From CALZJC01 sp041574955 (lineage in GTDB: Bacteria > Acidobacteriota > Thermoanaerobaculia > Multivoradales > JAHEKO01): a stretch of 14,574 nucleotides of DNA. Numbering within the stretch: the stretch's first letter is position 1; each line of letters opens with the position of its first letter. The position numbers and the translations under genes are program-made. Under the pieces are notes generated by a model. That model saw only the letters and a program-made list of their open reading frames with translations, searched no databases and was not told the DNA's origin. Shown piece after piece: positions 13,814 through 14,574 of this stretch. The stretch is taken from assembly GCA_041574955.1 (NCBI GenBank), contig JBFGNS010000111.1, positions 1 through 14,574 on the forward strand. The letters run 5' to 3'.

Positions 13814-13844
13814 GGGGCTCGACGCGGGGCTCCCCGTGAGCCCC
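13814..13844 (+). other. Second hairpin, abutting the first, in the same leader
   Basis: GGGGCTC (13814-13820) pairs perfectly with GAGCCCC (13838-13844). Inside, a further AC..GGG / CCC.GT pairing closes the top of the stem. The hairpin ends 30 nt before the ATG at 13875 and about 17 nt before the AGAGG ribosome binding site, so it could influence translation. Confidence 0.45.
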
Positions 13845-13874
13845 ACCTGAACGAGAGATCGAGAGGTTCGACAG

Positions 13875-14574
13875 ATGACTGAGACTCCCTGGTACTCGCT
13901 CCACCAGCTGGTTCTGCACCTGCCGGTCGCAACCACCCTGGTGGCGGCCTTTTTCTGCTTCCACCTGTTCACCCGCTACCGCGCCAAGGGCGGTGGCAAG
14001 CACCTGCTGTGGTGGGGCATCGGCATGCTCACCTACGGCATCGGCACGTTTACCGAGGCCTACACCACGCTGTTCGGCTGGGATCCGACGGTGTTCCGCG
14101 CCTGGTACGTGGCGGGCGCCTTCCTGGGCGGCTATCCGCTGGCCCAGGGGTCGATCTACCTGCTGATGAGCCGTCGCTTCGCCAACCGCTCGGCGTGGAT
14201 CGTCTGCAGCCTGATCGCCGTCGCCGGCGTTCTGGTCTTCCTGACGCCGCTCGACCTGTCGCTGGTCGAGACCCAGCGGCTGTCGGGACGGGTCATCGAG
14301 TGGGAGTGGCTGCGGCTGATCAGCCCGTTCATCAACCTGTACGCCGCCGCCTTCCTGATCGGCGGCGCCGTGGTGTCGGCGATGCGGTTCCGCCGCGAGC
14401 CGGCGCACCGGGCGCGCTACGTGGGCAACATCTTGATCGCCGTGGGCGCCCTGCTGCCCGGAATCGGCGGCACCATGACCCGCGCCGGGATGGTCGAGGC
14501 GCTCTACGTGACCGAGCTGGCCGGGCTGCTGCTGATCTACGCCGGCTACCGCAAGTGCATCGAGGCGCCGGCGC
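13875..14574 (+). CDS. Seven-helix integral membrane protein of unknown function (runs off right edge)
   Basis: 233 residues are visible with no stop. Seven hydrophobic segments can be traced at about 11-33, 43-62, 74-97, 107-124, 148-169, 181-200 and 207-224. Charged loops such as RYRAKGGGKH (34-43) and RFRREPAHRARY (171-182) are consistent with the positive-inside rule. WWGIGMLTYGIGTFTEAY (46-63) and FRAWYVAGAFLGGYPLAQG (74-92) resemble a conserved, uncharacterised membrane family I recall from Actinobacteria and Chloroflexi. I cannot name a function, and a C-terminal soluble domain could lie beyond the window. The start is ATG at 13875, with GAGAGG at 13861-13866 about 8 nt upstream. The upstream leader contains two strong hairpins. 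Confidence 0.8.
   Translation, partial: MTETPWYSLHQLVLHLPVATTLVAAFFCFHLFTRYRAKGGGKHLLWWGIGMLTYGIGTFTEAYTTLFGWDPTVFRAWYVAGAFLGGYPLAQGSIYLLMSRRFANRSAWIVCSLIAVAGVLVFLTPLDLSLVETQRLSGRVIEWEWLRLISPFINLYAAAFLIGGAVVSAMRFRREPAHRARYVGNILIAVGALLPGIGGTMTRAGMVEALYVTELAGLLLIYAGYRKCIEAPA

Noticed and set aside
13858..13880. GGTTCGA resembling a tRNA T-loop
   Set aside because: The flanking five bases cannot form a T stem, and no acceptor, D or anticodon arm is found nearby.

Overview
The window (about 14.6 kb) is very GC-rich chromosomal DNA from a Gram-negative bacterium. The best guess is Acidobacteriota: there is an LpxC gene (lipid A synthesis), and a secreted VWA protein of the kind known as the acidobacterial VWFA-related family. 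This is inference from gene content only. No rRNA, tRNA, CRISPR array, insertion sequence or phage gene was seen. Codon use looks uniform, so nothing suggests recent transfer.

Layout from left to right. Positions 1-530 (minus) hold the N-terminal part of NADP-type glutamate dehydrogenase. Positions 586-3825 (minus) hold a tight two-gene unit: a protein fusing a MoaD/ThiS-like beta-grasp domain to an Asp-box (BNR) beta-propeller, then a family 20 glycoside hydrolase. Divergent from it at 3964-5295 (plus) is a response-regulator receiver domain fused to LpxC, convergent with a YbdK-type carboxylate-amine ligase (5314-6417, minus). At 6561-8972 (plus) lies a single-chain E1 alpha-beta 2-oxoacid dehydrogenase, whose stop overlaps the stop of a convergent sufT (8965-9519, minus). 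After a 389-bp gap comes a membrane-anchored GAF-GGDEF diguanylate cyclase (9909-11132, plus), convergent with a secreted VWA protein (11151-13043, minus). Divergent from that are a small membrane protein (13226-13738, plus) and the start of a seven-helix membrane protein (13875 to the right edge, plus), separated by a hairpin-rich leader.

This is mostly a set of independent housekeeping genes in alternating orientation. Only the propeller/GH20 pair looks like an operon. Most transcription starts appear to have a TANNNT -10 hexamer and no recognisable -35. Two genes (E1 and the small membrane protein) have that hexamer exactly 8 nt before the ATG and no ribosome binding site, suggesting leaderless mRNAs.

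The two observations most worth following are protein fusions. In one, lipid A commitment (LpxC) is joined to an NtrX-like phospho-receiver with all its active-site residues. In the other, a ubiquitin-like sulfur-carrier fold has its terminal Gly-Gly buried inside a longer chain that continues into a beta-propeller. Neither can be called new without database searches.
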